Origin: Clostridium psychrophilum
Lineage (GTDB): Bacteria > Bacillota > Clostridia > Clostridiales > Clostridiaceae
Direction of reading: 5' to 3'
NCBI RefSeq assembly: GCF_018861705.1
Contig: NZ_JAHLEC010000005.1
Coordinates: forward strand, 1-64,000
DNA: 64,000 nucleotides
A model generated the notes under the pieces. That model was given only the letters and a program-made list of their open reading frames with translations. It searched no databases and was not told the origin of the DNA. The position numbers and the translations under genes were made by a program. Below, one piece after another: positions 18,311 to 27,726 of the stretch (the first letter of the stretch is position 1; each line of letters opens with the position of its first letter).

Positions 18311-18431
18311 TGAAACATGTATCAAAAATGAAACAGGAATGAATATTATGTTAAGTACTTACACCCTACAAGCGGTTACAAAATAATCTAATTTTAATTT
18401 TTAAAATGTGTTTCATTTATGAGACACATTT
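18311..18431 (+). promoter_or_regulatory. Candidate upstream activator sites and terminator hairpin
   Basis: TGAAACATGTATCA (18311-18324) and TGAAACAGGAATGA (18329-18342) are two near copies of a TGAAACA half-site. A palindrome at 18404-18431 (AAATGTGTTTCA ... TGAGACACATTT) carries the same TGTTTCA/TGAAACA-like halves, and is followed by a T-rich stretch. The hairpin may end the regulator transcript; the repeated half-sites lie 120-240 bases before the sigma-54 promoter, the usual place for enhancer sites. The protein that binds is inferred from context. Confidence 0.5.
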
Positions 18432-18551
18432 TATTTTTTTTATAGATATATTCATAAGAATATCTATAATAAATTGTTAAAATACTAGATGAAATTATTA
18501 AAATATTGTTAAATCATAGCATTTATAAAAAAATACCCTATAATTATGATT

Positions 18552-18568
18552 TTGGCATAGGTATTGCT
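18552..18568 (+). promoter_or_regulatory. Sigma-54 (-24/-12) promoter of abfD
   Basis: TTGGCATAGGTATTGCT has the invariant GG at 18554-18555 and GC at 18566-18567 with exactly ten bases between, and matches the TTGGCAC-N5-TTGCW consensus at nearly all fixed positions. It lies about 55 bases before the abfD start and downstream of a sigma-54 activator gene. Confidence 0.85.
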
Positions 18569-18622
18569 ATATATGTAATTGTAAAGCTACATAAAATATA
18601 TCTATGAAAGGAATGATTTTTA

Positions 18623-20077
18623 ATGGGATTAATGACAGGAGAACAATACGTAGAAAGTCTTAGAAAATTGGATTTGAAAGTTTATATGTTTGGGGAGAAA
18701 GTAGATAATGTTGTAGAAAACCCAATAATTCGTCCTTCAATGAACTCAGTTAAAATGACCTATGATTTAGCTCAAATGCCTGAATATGAGGATTTGATGA
18801 CTACGACTTCTAGTCTTACAGGAAAAAAGATTAATAGATTTTCTACTCTTCATCAAAGCACTGATGATTTAATTAAGAAAGTTAAAATGCAAAGATTATG
18901 TGGACAAAAAACAGCTTCATGTTTCCAAAGATGTGTTGGAATGGACGCTTTTAACTCTGAATATAGTACTACATTTGAGCTAGATAAAGCTCATGGAACA
19001 AAGTATCATGAAAATTTCAAAAAGTTTTTAAAATATGTTCAAGATAATGACTTAGTAGTAGATGGAGCAATGACAGACCCTAAGGGTGATAGAGGCTTAT
19101 CACCCTCAAAACAAGAAGATCCAGATATGTATCTTAGAGTAGTTGAAAGAAGACCTGATGGCATTGTTGTTCGTGGTGCAAAGGCTCATCAAACTGGCAT
19201 ATGCAATTCACATGAAGTTTTAGTTATGCCAACTCAGGCTATGAGACCAGAGGATAAGGATTATGCCGTGTCATTTGCAATTCCAACAGACACAAAAGGT
19301 ATAATTATGATTCTTGGACGTCAATCTTGTGATACAAGAAAGAGCGAAGAAGGGGCAGATATTGATGTTGGTAATTACAACTATGGTGGAGTAGAAGCTT
19401 TAACGATATTTGATAATGTTTTTGTACCAAATGAGCGAATATTTTTAAATGGAGAAACTGAATTTGCAGGAATGATTGTTGAAAGATTTGCAGGATATCA
19501 TAGACAAAGTTATGGTGGATGTAAAGTTGGTGTAGGTGATGTGCTTATTGGGGCTGCTGCTGTAGCTGCAGAGTATAATGGAACGGCCAAAGTATCCCAT
19601 ATCAAAGATAAATTAATAGAAATGACTCATCTAAATGAAACACTATATGCCTGCGGAATTGCATGCTCTGCAGAAGGTCATAAAACTGAATCAGGTAACT
19701 TTATAATAGATTTATTACTTGCAAATGTGTGTAAGCAGAATGTTACAAGATTTCCATATGAAATAGTAAGACTTGCTGAAGATATTGCGGGTGGTCTAAT
19801 GGTAACTATGCCATCAGATAAAGATTTTAAAGATCCAATAGTTGGACCTTATTGTAAAAAATATTTACAAGGAGTTGCATCTGTAACAACAGAAAACAGA
19901 ATGAGAATATTAAGATTAATAGAAAATATGTCACTTGGAACAGCCGCAGTTGGTTATAGAACAGAATCAATGCATGGCGCTGGTTCACCACAGGCTCAAA
20001 GAATAATGATAGCAAGACAAGGCAATTTACCTCGTAAAAAGGCTCTAGCAAAAGTTATTGCAAGGATAAAAGAATAA
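18623..20077 (+). CDS. abfD: 4-hydroxybutyryl-CoA dehydratase / vinylacetyl-CoA delta-isomerase
   Basis: This 484-residue flavoprotein dehydrates 4-hydroxybutyryl-CoA to crotonyl-CoA using FAD and a [4Fe-4S] cluster. The cluster ligands are visible: Cys100 and Cys104 (ASCFQRCVG) and the H-x6-C motif GYHRQSYGGC in the centre. Length equals the C. aminobutyricum enzyme. ATG follows GAAAGGAATG. The gene is preceded by a sigma-54 promoter and followed by a NifU-domain protein and a CoA transferase, the expected activation partner. It links 4-hydroxybutyrate or succinate-derived carbon to butyrate formation. Confidence 0.96.
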   Translation: MGLMTGEQYVESLRKLDLKVYMFGEKVDNVVENPIIRPSMNSVKMTYDLAQMPEYEDLMTTTSSLTGKKINRFSTLHQSTDDLIKKVKMQRLCGQKTASCFQRCVGMDAFNSEYSTTFELDKAHGTKYHENFKKFLKYVQDNDLVVDGAMTDPKGDRGLSPSKQEDPDMYLRVVERRPDGIVVRGAKAHQTGICNSHEVLVMPTQAMRPEDKDYAVSFAIPTDTKGIIMILGRQSCDTRKSEEGADIDVGNYNYGGVEALTIFDNVFVPNERIFLNGETEFAGMIVERFAGYHRQSYGGCKVGVGDVLIGAAAVAAEYNGTAKVSHIKDKLIEMTHLNETLYACGIACSAEGHKTESGNFIIDLLLANVCKQNVTRFPYEIVRLAEDIAGGLMVTMPSDKDFKDPIVGPYCKKYLQGVASVTTENRMRILRLIENMSLGTAAVGYRTESMHGAGSPQAQRIMIARQGNLPRKKALAKVIARIKE

Positions 20078-20168
20078 AATTTAAATAAATACTTATTTCA
20101 TATTATAAAATTACAAACATATGTGGGGGATTAAATCTCCCATATATTTCAAAGAATGGAGTGACGAA

Positions 20169-20507
20169 ATGTTATCTAAAGACGAAGTGTTTGATAAAGG
20201 AGATATGTATGCAGAAATCGAAAAAATTCTTGAGTTGGAAGTAAGACCCAAGCTAGCAAATCACTACGGAAATATTGAAATTATTAGTTGTTATGATGGA
20301 ATAGTTGAAGTTAAGCTTATGGGACAATGTAAAGGTTGCCTTTCAGCAAAGTATACTGTTGAGGACTTAGTAGAAGCTACACTTAAAGGAGCAATACCTG
20401 GTATTAAAAAGGTAATTCTGAAAAATGAAGTAAGTGAAGATTTATTAAAGCAAGCTAGAAAATTTTTAAATGAAAGTACTAGAAAAACCAATGAAAATTG
20501 GAATTAA
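20169..20507 (+). CDS. NifU-like C-terminal domain protein (Fe-S scaffold/carrier)
   Basis: This 112-residue protein carries a NifU C-terminal domain with the Cys54-x2-Cys57 pair (GQCKGCLSAKYTVEDLVEATLK) that binds an Fe-S cluster. The ATG at 20169 follows GGAGTGACGAA; an in-frame upstream ATG at 20121 lacks a site. Being in the same transcription unit as abfD, it may supply or repair the labile [4Fe-4S] cluster of the dehydratase; that role is inferred from position. Its end overlaps the next reading frame. Confidence 0.85.
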   Translation: MLSKDEVFDKGDMYAEIEKILELEVRPKLANHYGNIEIISCYDGIVEVKLMGQCKGCLSAKYTVEDLVEATLKGAIPGIKKVILKNEVSEDLLKQARKFLNESTRKTNENWN

Positions 20508-22080
20508 ATATTGTGGAGGATGTAATCCAACTTATGATAGAACAAATGTAGTGTTAAGTTTAAAGAAACATATTAGTAAAGACCATAATATTGAAATGAT
20601 AAAACAAGATATTGTTTATGATATAGTTATTATTTTATGTGGATGTAGTTGTGCTTGTGTGAGTCATAAAAATATTGAAGCCAAATACGAAAAAGTATGT
20701 ATAACTAGTGGTAATGAAGAAAATAAACTACTGAATATTATAGATAAAATAAATATCTTATCCTTGGGGAGAGTGGTAGATATAAACTTTGAAGAAATAT
20801 ATAAATCAAAGGTTATTACTGCTGAGCAAGCAGCATTAATAATAAAGTCTGGTAACAGGGTGGTCATGGGTAATGCAGTAGGAGAACCAACAGCAGTTAT
20901 AGATGCAATGGTAGCTAATTGTGAAGCGTATGAGAATGTTGAAATCGTACATATGGTGGCAATGAGCAAAAGCGAATACGCACAACCAGGTATGGAAAAA
21001 CATTTTAGGCATAACTCACTATCTGTAGGAGGAAGTACAAGGGATGCAGTTAGCTCAGGAAGAGCAGATTTTACACCTTGCTATTTCTGTGAAGTTCCTA
21101 GCCTTTTTAAAGAAGAGTTACCAGTAGATGTAGCACTTATTCAAGTATCATCACCTGATGAACACGGTTTTTGTAGTTATGGTGTATCCAATGACTATAC
21201 AAAGCCAGCAGCAGAATGTGCGAAACTTGTAATTGCAGAAGTGAACAATAGAATGCCAAGAACTATGGGGGATTGTTTTATACATGTTTCTGAAATCGAC
21301 TACATTGTAGAATTTAATCATCAAGTAATTGAGCTAAACCCTCCTAAAATAGGGAATATTGAGAAAGCTATTGGTGAACATTGTGCATCTTTAGTAGATG
21401 ATGGTTCAACACTTCAACTTGGAATAGGAGCCATACCAGATGCAGTATTACTATTTTTAAAAGACAAGAAGAATCTTGGAATTCATTCAGAAATGATTTC
21501 TGATGGAGTTGTGGAACTAGTTGAAGCAGGAGTAATTACTGGTAAATCTAAAACTATTCATAATGGAAAAATTGTTGTTACATTTTTGATGGGAACTCAA
21601 AGACTATACGATTTTGTTAACAATAATCCAATGGTTGAAATGTATCCTGTAGATTATGTAAATAACCCAATTGTTATTATGAAAAATGCAAAGATGATAT
21701 CAATAAATTCTTGTGTACAAGTGGATCTAATGGGTCAAGTAGCTTCAGAGAGTATTGGTTTAAAACAGATAAGCGGGGTTGGTGGTCAGGTGGATTTTGT
21801 ACGAGGTTCAAATATGTGTCCTGATGGCAAATCTATTATGGCAATGTGATCCACAGCAGCTAGAGGTAAAATATCTAAAATTGTACCATTATTAGACGAA
21901 GGTTCTGCAGTTACAACTGGTAGAAATGATGTGAATTATGTAATTACAGAATATGGGATAGCAAAGCTTAAGGGAAAAAATTTAAGGGATAGGGGGAGAA
22001 CATTAATAAATATTGCTCACCCAGACTTTAGACTAGCACTTATTCAAGAATGGGAAAAAAGATTTAATGCTGAATTCTAA
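20491..22080 (+). pseudogene. 4-hydroxybutyrate CoA-transferase fused to a CGGC domain, broken by TGA
   Basis: Residues 1-90 or so (MKIGIKYCGGCNPTYDR ... ILCGCSCACV) form a Cys-rich domain; from DINFEEIYKSKV onward the frame is a close copy of the intact transferase at 25815-27116, including the GIHSEMISDG active-site block. A TGA at 21847-21849 replaces the Pro codon found in the intact copy (AM-P-ST); the frame then continues cleanly to TAA at 22078-22080 and the family C-terminus. The truncated product would lack about 76 residues. The first ATG overlaps the NifU-domain gene, suggesting translational coupling. No SECIS-like signal was noted, so recoding is unlikely. Confidence 0.85.
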
Positions 22081-22098
22081 ATCAAATTAAAGTGGGAA

Positions 22099-23278
22099 AT
22101 GTCATTCAATGTTTCTTTAGCAATTGTTTGTCTTAATGGTATATTTTATTGCGCACACGTATTATTAGGTGACCCCGTTATACCAGGGTGGGTTACACCA
22201 GCTATATGACTTTTAATACTATATGTAAATGGGCTTCCTATGGGACCAGAAAGAGTTCAGGCTCTAATAGCTTTTGAAATGAGTTTAGGAATATTGGCAT
22301 TTGTTCTTGGAGCGACTGGACTTGGTAAAAAAATAATTTTGTTAGTTCCAAGTGCAATGCAGGCCGGTATCATTATGGGCGCAGGTCTTGCAGCAGTAAC
22401 TGTAGTATTTGGTAAAGGCGGACGTATTGAGTTATTTCCATATTCTATTGCAATATGCATAGGTTTAGGATTTTATTTGCTATTTTCAAATCATTTTAAA
22501 AATATACGAAACAAAAATAAGGTAACTAAAACAATTTCAAATTTAGAAATCTTACCAATAATGTTGCTTGCTATTGTTGTTGGTCCTCTCGTAGGCGAAA
22601 CTTTATGGTCACATATTCAGTGGGGTTTTTCACATCCAGCATTTGCAGAACTTTGGAGTAAATGGACATTTTGGTCAATAGGTTTCCCACCCGCTATGAT
22701 GTTTGTAAAAGCTCTTCCAATGGTTTTTCAGCTTATATTATACTATTTGGTGAGATGATTCAAGCACAAGCATTATTAGAGGATGCAGCTCCATCCAGGC
22801 CAGATGAGATAATAGATTACAATCCGAATAGATCCCACATGATTTTCGGACTTCGTAACATAATAATGTCAATTATAGGACCAGATTTAACAATGTGTGG
22901 ACCTCTTTGGGCAGCAATGCAAGTTGTTGTATGTGATAGATATAAACATGGTAGAAAATCAATGGATTCAATAAATGGAGGAACGGGTTCATTCCGTTTT
23001 GGTACTTTAACAGGATATTTTCTATTGCCAATAGTTACTCTTGTTACTCCTATTCTAGGTATCGCACTAGTCTCAACAATGTAGGATATGTTTCAGTTAG
23101 AATAGGAATATTAAAATCTCATACTTTTAATGATGGGATTGCTGTAGTTATGGCAGCAGTAATAGTAGCAAAAGCTGCAGCTTGGGGAATCGGTGTAGGC
23201 ATTATATTATGCTTAGTAATACAGCTTGGTAACAAAAAAGAATACGATATAAATATGTTCGAACAAAAATCCATGTAA
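22099..23278 (+). pseudogene. Broken membrane permease (DUF3360-like)
   Basis: The original protein is readable across three frames. It starts MSFNVSLAIVCLNGIFYCAH at 22099, meets a TGA at 22207-22209, continues through MGPERVQALIAFEM, changes frame near a T5 run at about 22724-22728 (into AYIILFGEMIQAQALLEDAAP), changes again near 23077, and ends EYDINMFEQKSM at 23278. The conserved NPNRSHMIFGLRN and CGPLWAAMQVVVCDRYKHGRK segments recall the DUF3360 permease family, an assignment from memory. It may once have moved 4-hydroxybutyrate or a similar acid. Decay parallels the broken transferase upstream. Confidence 0.8.
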
Positions 23279-23717
23279 AAAAACAATTATTGAGCATAGA
23301 TTTAATTAAAAATAGGCTGTAGATAAATTTATCTGTAGATTATTTTAGCAGACAAATTTATGTAAGTAAAACATAGTAAGGCATTTTTATGAAATAGTAA
23401 AACTAGCAAAAAATATAGTTGTAGGAGTTAAATATACTTTTTATACTTACTAAAATACAACAAACTAATATTCATGATTGGTGTTATAATATTAGAAACT
23501 TTAGTAATAAAAATATTAAAGTTTTATCTGCTATTCTTGTTGAAATAATATTTGAAAATTTTTGAGGCAAATTTGGTGATATGGAGTAAATTGTTATATT
23601 ACACTTAAATCTAAGTGTTCGTTTGATGAAAAAACGTTGATAGCAAACCAATAGATAATTCTAGATAAACATTCAATATAGAAAACAGTAAATATTGCAA
23701 AGGGGAGGGAAATATAG
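23279..23717. other. Intergenic region before the aldehyde dehydrogenase gene
   Basis: No gene is supported. A 14-base palindrome AGATAAATTTATCT lies at 23321-23334 just after the permease remnant; it lacks a T run and could be an operator or a weak terminator. The remainder is AT-rich and should hold the promoter of the following gene, with GGGGAGGG as its ribosome binding site. I found no -24/-12 element here. Confidence 0.4.
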
Positions 23718-25088
23718 ATGAATAACAAGGCGTATATAAATGAATTGATGGTTAAGGCAAGGAAAGCTCAAATAGCTATTGCAACCTATAACCAAGAACA
23801 GGTAGATGCTTTAGTCAAGGTAGTTGGTAAAGCTATATATGACAATGCTAAGATACTTGCAAAAGAAGCAGTAGCTGAAACCCAAATGGGTAACTACAAA
23901 GATAAGGTAACTAAGAATAGGGGCAAGGCAATGGTCATATGGAATAGCCTAAAAGGGAAGAATTCTGTAGATATACTTGGGCCAGAAGAAGGAAAAGAAG
24001 GAATACTATTAATAGCAAAGCCAAAGGGAGTTATAGGTGCAATTACCCCAACTACAAATCCGATAGTTACACCTATGTGTAATGCTATGTTTGCGTTGAA
24101 AGGAAGAAATACAATTATCGTAGCACCTCATCCTAGATCAAAAAATTCTGCAACACATGCTGTTAATCTAATGAATAAGGAATTAAAAAAATTAGGGGCA
24201 CCAGATAATTTGATCCAAATAGTAGAAGAATCAGATAAAAATATAGTAGCAGAATTAATGTCAGCTGTAGATGTAGTAGTAGCCACTGGTGGAATGGGAA
24301 GGGTAGTCGCTGCTTATTCGAGTGGGAAACCAGCTTATGGAGTTGGAGTTGGAAATGTACAGGCTATTATTGACAGAGATTATGATTATGATGAAGCGGC
24401 TAAACATATTATTGCAGGAAGAAAATTTGATAATGGTATTATATGTTCGGGAGAACAATCTATTATTTTACCTGTTGAAAAACATGATGAAATAATTGAG
24501 GCATTTGTGAATAATGATGCATACTATATTCAAGATGACGAAACAGTTGAAAAGTTTAGAAGTACTATGTTTATAGATGGAAAAATAAATGGTAAAATTG
24601 TTGGCAAATCAGTTAAATTTATTGCTGATTTAGCTGGGGTTGTAATTCCAACTAATACTAAAGTAGTCATATTAAAACCTACAGGAGCAGGAGTATTAGA
24701 TGTACTTTGTAAGGAAAAAATGTGCCCAATTATGATTGCATTTACTTATGATAAATTTGAAGAAGCAGTAGAAATTGCGAGGAAGAACCTTTTAGTTGAT
24801 GGTATAGGACATACAGTATCTATTCATTCATACAATAAAGCAAACATTGAATATGCAGGAATAAATTTGCCAATAAGTAGATTAATTGTTAATCAAGTAT
24901 CAGCCATAGGAACCGGTGGAAGTTTTAATAATGGTTTTAATCCGTCTACAACGCTTGGTTGTGGATCTTGGGGAAACAATTCTATATCTGAGAATTTTAC
25001 ATATACCCATTTAATAAATATATCTAGAATAGGATATTTTAACAAAGATGCTAAGGTTCCAACTACAGAAGAAATTTGGGGAGAGTAA
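23718..25088 (+). CDS. CoA-acylating aldehyde dehydrogenase, SucD-like
   Basis: This 456-residue protein is of the CoA-dependent aldehyde dehydrogenase group. The catalytic Cys is residue 243 in FDNGIICSGEQS, and ITPTTNPIVTPMCNA near 115 plus GVGVGNVQAIIDRD are typical of SucD/PduP/AdhE-type enzymes. In C. kluyveri SucD reduces succinyl-CoA to succinate semialdehyde, the precursor of 4-hydroxybutyrate; the neighbouring abfD and abfT support that role. The partner 4-hydroxybutyrate dehydrogenase (4hbD) is not in the window. A general short-chain acyl-CoA reductase remains possible. Confidence 0.82.
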   Translation: MNNKAYINELMVKARKAQIAIATYNQEQVDALVKVVGKAIYDNAKILAKEAVAETQMGNYKDKVTKNRGKAMVIWNSLKGKNSVDILGPEEGKEGILLIAKPKGVIGAITPTTNPIVTPMCNAMFALKGRNTIIVAPHPRSKNSATHAVNLMNKELKKLGAPDNLIQIVEESDKNIVAELMSAVDVVVATGGMGRVVAAYSSGKPAYGVGVGNVQAIIDRDYDYDEAAKHIIAGRKFDNGIICSGEQSIILPVEKHDEIIEAFVNNDAYYIQDDETVEKFRSTMFIDGKINGKIVGKSVKFIADLAGVVIPTNTKVVILKPTGAGVLDVLCKEKMCPIMIAFTYDKFEEAVEIARKNLLVDGIGHTVSIHSYNKANIEYAGINLPISRLIVNQVSAIGTGGSFNNGFNPSTTLGCGSWGNNSISENFTYTHLINISRIGYFNKDAKVPTTEEIWGE

Positions 25089-25350
25089 TATAAATTTAGC
25101 AGGTTTTAATTAATTGAGTTTAAAAATTGGAGGCAAAGCGAGAATTATGTAACGTCTTATATTATAGAGTATTAATTTAATTACATAGTTATATATATCA
25201 ATTAGATGTACAAGTTAAGTTACTTGGTGTATAATAATAAGATGAAGTAGAAAGAGATTGATTTATAGTCATTTTTTATTTAAATTAAATAGTTGTAAAT
25301 ATATTTAATGTGTAAAAGCAATATAAATCTGTAAAAAATTTTATAAACAA

Positions 25351-25441
25351 TTGTGAAAATAATCACAATAACTTATTTATTGTGTTATAGTTTATATGCT
25401 TATATTAATTTTTTTATTATTATTTGTGAAAAAAATCACAA
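25351..25441. promoter_or_regulatory. Two CRP/FNR-type palindromes
   Basis: TTGTGAAAATAATCACAA at 25351-25368 and TTGTGAAAAAAATCACAA at 25424-25441 are perfect TTGTGA-N6-TCACAA dyads whose centres are 73 bases apart, close to seven helical turns. The motif is that of CRP/FNR-family regulators. They lie in the long gap before the abfD relic and abfT, so they may control abfT. The regulator is not in the window. Confidence 0.6.
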
Positions 25442-25635
25442 TATTATATTAATATACACTTAAATCACACTGTATCTAGAAAATATTATATGGTTATAAT
25501 TTTGATCCAAAGCTCTAAACATATAGTTTTAGAATAAAAACTATCTCACATATTGGAAAATATGCTAAAATAGATGTCTTTAACTATGAATATAAAATAA
25601 CGAATTAGAAGGTTATAGTTAATAAAACAAAAAGG

Positions 25636-25755
25636 GCATTTATATTTCGAGTATTTGAAAGAAGGGTTAATGGCATTGTCTTTACTAGGACAAAGAATCA
25701 TCAAATTATATTTAACAAAGTATTTGTGTTAAATATAATTGTTTTAAATAAATAA
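25636..25755 (+). pseudogene. Relic of a second 4-hydroxybutyryl-CoA dehydratase gene
   Basis: The frame from 25636 reads FRVFERRVNGIVFTRTKNHQ, which aligns with LRVVERRPDGIVVRGAKAHQ of the intact AbfD. It is followed directly by IIFNKVFVLNIIVLNK, aligning with TIFDNVFVPNERIFLNG of AbfD, so about 70 residues between the blocks are deleted. It ends at TAA 25753-25755. No start or other domains remain. It shows that an abfD copy once stood before this abfT gene. Confidence 0.7.
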
Positions 25756-25814
25756 CTCATAATGATATTAAATACTATACATAACATTAAAAAATAATTT
25801 GGAGAGTGATAGTA

Positions 25815-27116
25815 ATGAATTTACAAGAAATTTATGAATCAAAGGTTGTTACTGCAGAACAAGCTGTAAAAAAAATAAAATCTGGAAATAGAGTAGTTAC
25901 AGGGCATGCCTGTGGAGAACCAACAGATGTTATAGCTGCAATGGTAGCTAATTGTGAAGAATATACAAATGTTGAAATTGTACATATGGTTCCTATGGGA
26001 AAAGCTGAATTCGCTAACAAAGGAATGGAAAAACATTTTACTCATAATGCCATTTTTGCTGGTGGCCCTACAAGAGAAGCAATTGTTGAAGGAAGAGCTG
26101 ATTTTACACCATGTTATTTTTCTGAGGTTCCTGAATTATTTAAAAAAGGTTATTTGCCTGTGGACGTAGCAATTGTTCAATTAAGCCCACCAGATAAAAA
26201 CGGAAATTGTAGTTTTGGTGTTTCAAATGATTATACAAAACCTGCAGCAAAATTTGCAAAAATAGTAATTGCAGAAATAAATGAGAAAATGCCAAAAACT
26301 ATGGGCGATTCTTTTATCAATATTTCAGAAATTGATTATATTGTAGAAGTTAATCATCCAATAATAGAGCTTAAGCAACCTAAAATATCAGAAATAGAGA
26401 AAGCAATTGGAGAAAATTGTGCTTCTTTAGTTGAGGATGGATCTACACTTCAACTTGGAATAGGAGCTATTCCAGATGCAGTTTTATTATTCTTAAAGGA
26501 TAAAAAAGATCTTGGTATTCATTCTGAAATGATTTCAGATGGAGTTGTTGATTTAGTTGAAGCAGGAGTAATTACAGGTAAGAATAAAACTCTTCATAAC
26601 GGAAAGATTGTTGTTACATTCTTAATGGGATCAAAGAGACTTTATGATTTTGTTGATAATAATCCAATGGTTGAAATGTATTCTGTAGATTATGTAAATA
26701 ATCCTGATATAATTGCACAAAATAATAAAATGGTTTGTATAAATTCTGCTGTTCAAATAGACTTTATGGGACAAGTTAATGCTGAGTGTATTGGACAAAC
26801 TCAGATTAGTGGTGTTGGTGGTCAGGTTGATTTTGTACGAGGTGCAAACAAGAGCAAAGATGGTATAGCTATTATGGCAATGCCTTCTACAGCATGTAAA
26901 GGTAAAATTTCAAAAATTGTACCTATATTAGATGAAGGCTCAGCTGTTACGACTGGTAGAAATGATGTAAATTATGTAATTACAGAATATGGTATAGCAC
27001 AACTTAAAGGTAAAACTTTAAAACAAAGGGCTAGAGCATTAATAAATATTGCTCATCCGGATTTTAGAAATGAATTAATTATTGAATTTAAGAAAAGATT
27101 TAAATGTGAATTTTAG
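25815..27116 (+). CDS. abfT: 4-hydroxybutyrate CoA-transferase
   Basis: This 433-residue family I CoA transferase activates 4-hydroxybutyrate with acetyl-CoA or butyryl-CoA. The active-site Glu is residue 238 in GIHSEMISDG, the position known in the C. aminobutyricum enzyme. The GVGGQVDFVRGA and TEYGIAQLKGKTL segments of the acetyl-CoA hydrolase/transferase fold are intact. ATG at 25815 lies 8 bases after GGAGAG. It is the only complete transferase here and should serve AbfD. The 5' neighbour is an AbfD relic, and two CRP-type dyads lie further upstream. A strong terminator follows. Confidence 0.93.
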   Translation: MNLQEIYESKVVTAEQAVKKIKSGNRVVTGHACGEPTDVIAAMVANCEEYTNVEIVHMVPMGKAEFANKGMEKHFTHNAIFAGGPTREAIVEGRADFTPCYFSEVPELFKKGYLPVDVAIVQLSPPDKNGNCSFGVSNDYTKPAAKFAKIVIAEINEKMPKTMGDSFINISEIDYIVEVNHPIIELKQPKISEIEKAIGENCASLVEDGSTLQLGIGAIPDAVLLFLKDKKDLGIHSEMISDGVVDLVEAGVITGKNKTLHNGKIVVTFLMGSKRLYDFVDNNPMVEMYSVDYVNNPDIIAQNNKMVCINSAVQIDFMGQVNAECIGQTQISGVGGQVDFVRGANKSKDGIAIMAMPSTACKGKISKIVPILDEGSAVTTGRNDVNYVITEYGIAQLKGKTLKQRARALINIAHPDFRNELIIEFKKRFKCEF

Positions 27117-27140
27117 TACTATATTTAATAAACAACAAAC

Positions 27141-27183
27141 AATAAAAAACCATATCTAATTTAATTAGATATGGTTTTTTATT
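27141..27183. terminator. Strong terminator after abfT
   Basis: The arms 27141-27160 and 27164-27183 are perfectly complementary: ATAAAAAACCATATCTAAT pairs with its reverse complement, ending in a run of six T. It closes the 4-hydroxybutyrate region. Confidence 0.92.
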
Positions 27184-27281
27184 GTTTTAGCATTCATTCC
27201 CAAAAGATTAAGTCATAATATATTTCAACAAGCCATAAAATGGATAAAATATAAAAAAATGAAAAAATATTACAAAAAAAA

Positions 27282-27310
27282 GAAGGATTAACATATTAAT
27301 TATCGAATAT
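27282..27310 (+). promoter_or_regulatory. Sigma-H promoter of the spoIIA operon
   Basis: GAAGGATTA at 27282-27290 matches the -35 consensus RnAGGAwWW and ATCGAATAT at 27302-27310 matches the -10 RnnGAATww, with an 11-base spacer. It lies about 70 bases before spoIIAA. In B. subtilis spoIIA is driven by sigma-H, so the assignment fits function and sequence. Confidence 0.8.
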
Positions 27311-27377
27311 AGAACAAGGTACATTATTTAGACATATTTAAAAATATTTAAATACCAAATGATTTGGAGGGAAGATA

Positions 27378-27713
27378 ATGCATTTAAATTTTGATAATAT
27401 TGAAGATAAATTAATAGTTTACATGTCTGGAGAATTAGATCATCATAGTGCTGAAGAGGTAAGAAATATTATAGACGATAGGTTAGAACGAGATAGTTAT
27501 AACAAATTAATTTTGGATTTTGGAGATGTGACATTTATGGATAGTTCAGGTATTGGAGTAGTCATTGGGAGGTATAAAAAGTTACATATGAGAAATGGAA
27601 AAGTTTGTGTAACTAACATTACATCTTCAGTAAAAAGAGTATTTGAACTGTCTGGAATGTTTAAGATTATTATGTTATATGATGACGTTGAACAAGCTGT
27701 AAACAACATTTAG
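27378..27713 (+). CDS. spoIIAA: Anti-sigma F factor antagonist SpoIIAA
   Basis: This 111-residue STAS-domain protein has the phosphoserine motif [15 protein letters not shown] (Ser56-Ser57; the second corresponds to the phosphorylated Ser58 of B. subtilis). Dephosphorylated in the forespore by SpoIIE, it binds SpoIIAB and frees sigma-F. It is the first gene of the canonical spoIIAA-spoIIAB-sigF operon, preceded by a sigma-H promoter, and only 13 bases precede the next gene. Confidence 0.97.
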   Translation: MHLNFDNIEDKLIVYMSGELDHHSAEEVRNIIDDRLERDSYNKLILDFGDVTFMDSSGIGVVIGRYKKLHMRNGKVCVTNITSSVKRVFELSGMFKIIMLYDDVEQAVNNI

Positions 27714-27726
27714 TGGGGGGATTAGT

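Noticed and set aside
21847-21849. In-frame TGA in the CoA-transferase read as selenocysteine
   Set aside because: The intact paralogue has Pro here, not Cys, and no SECIS-like hairpin follows; mutation is simpler.
22207-22209. Genetic-code change (TGA as sense) suggested by two TGA codons in adjacent genes
   Set aside because: Other genes use TGA as a normal stop (for example spoVAD and ftcD region genes end in TGA or TAA), and the permease also has frameshifts, so decay explains both.
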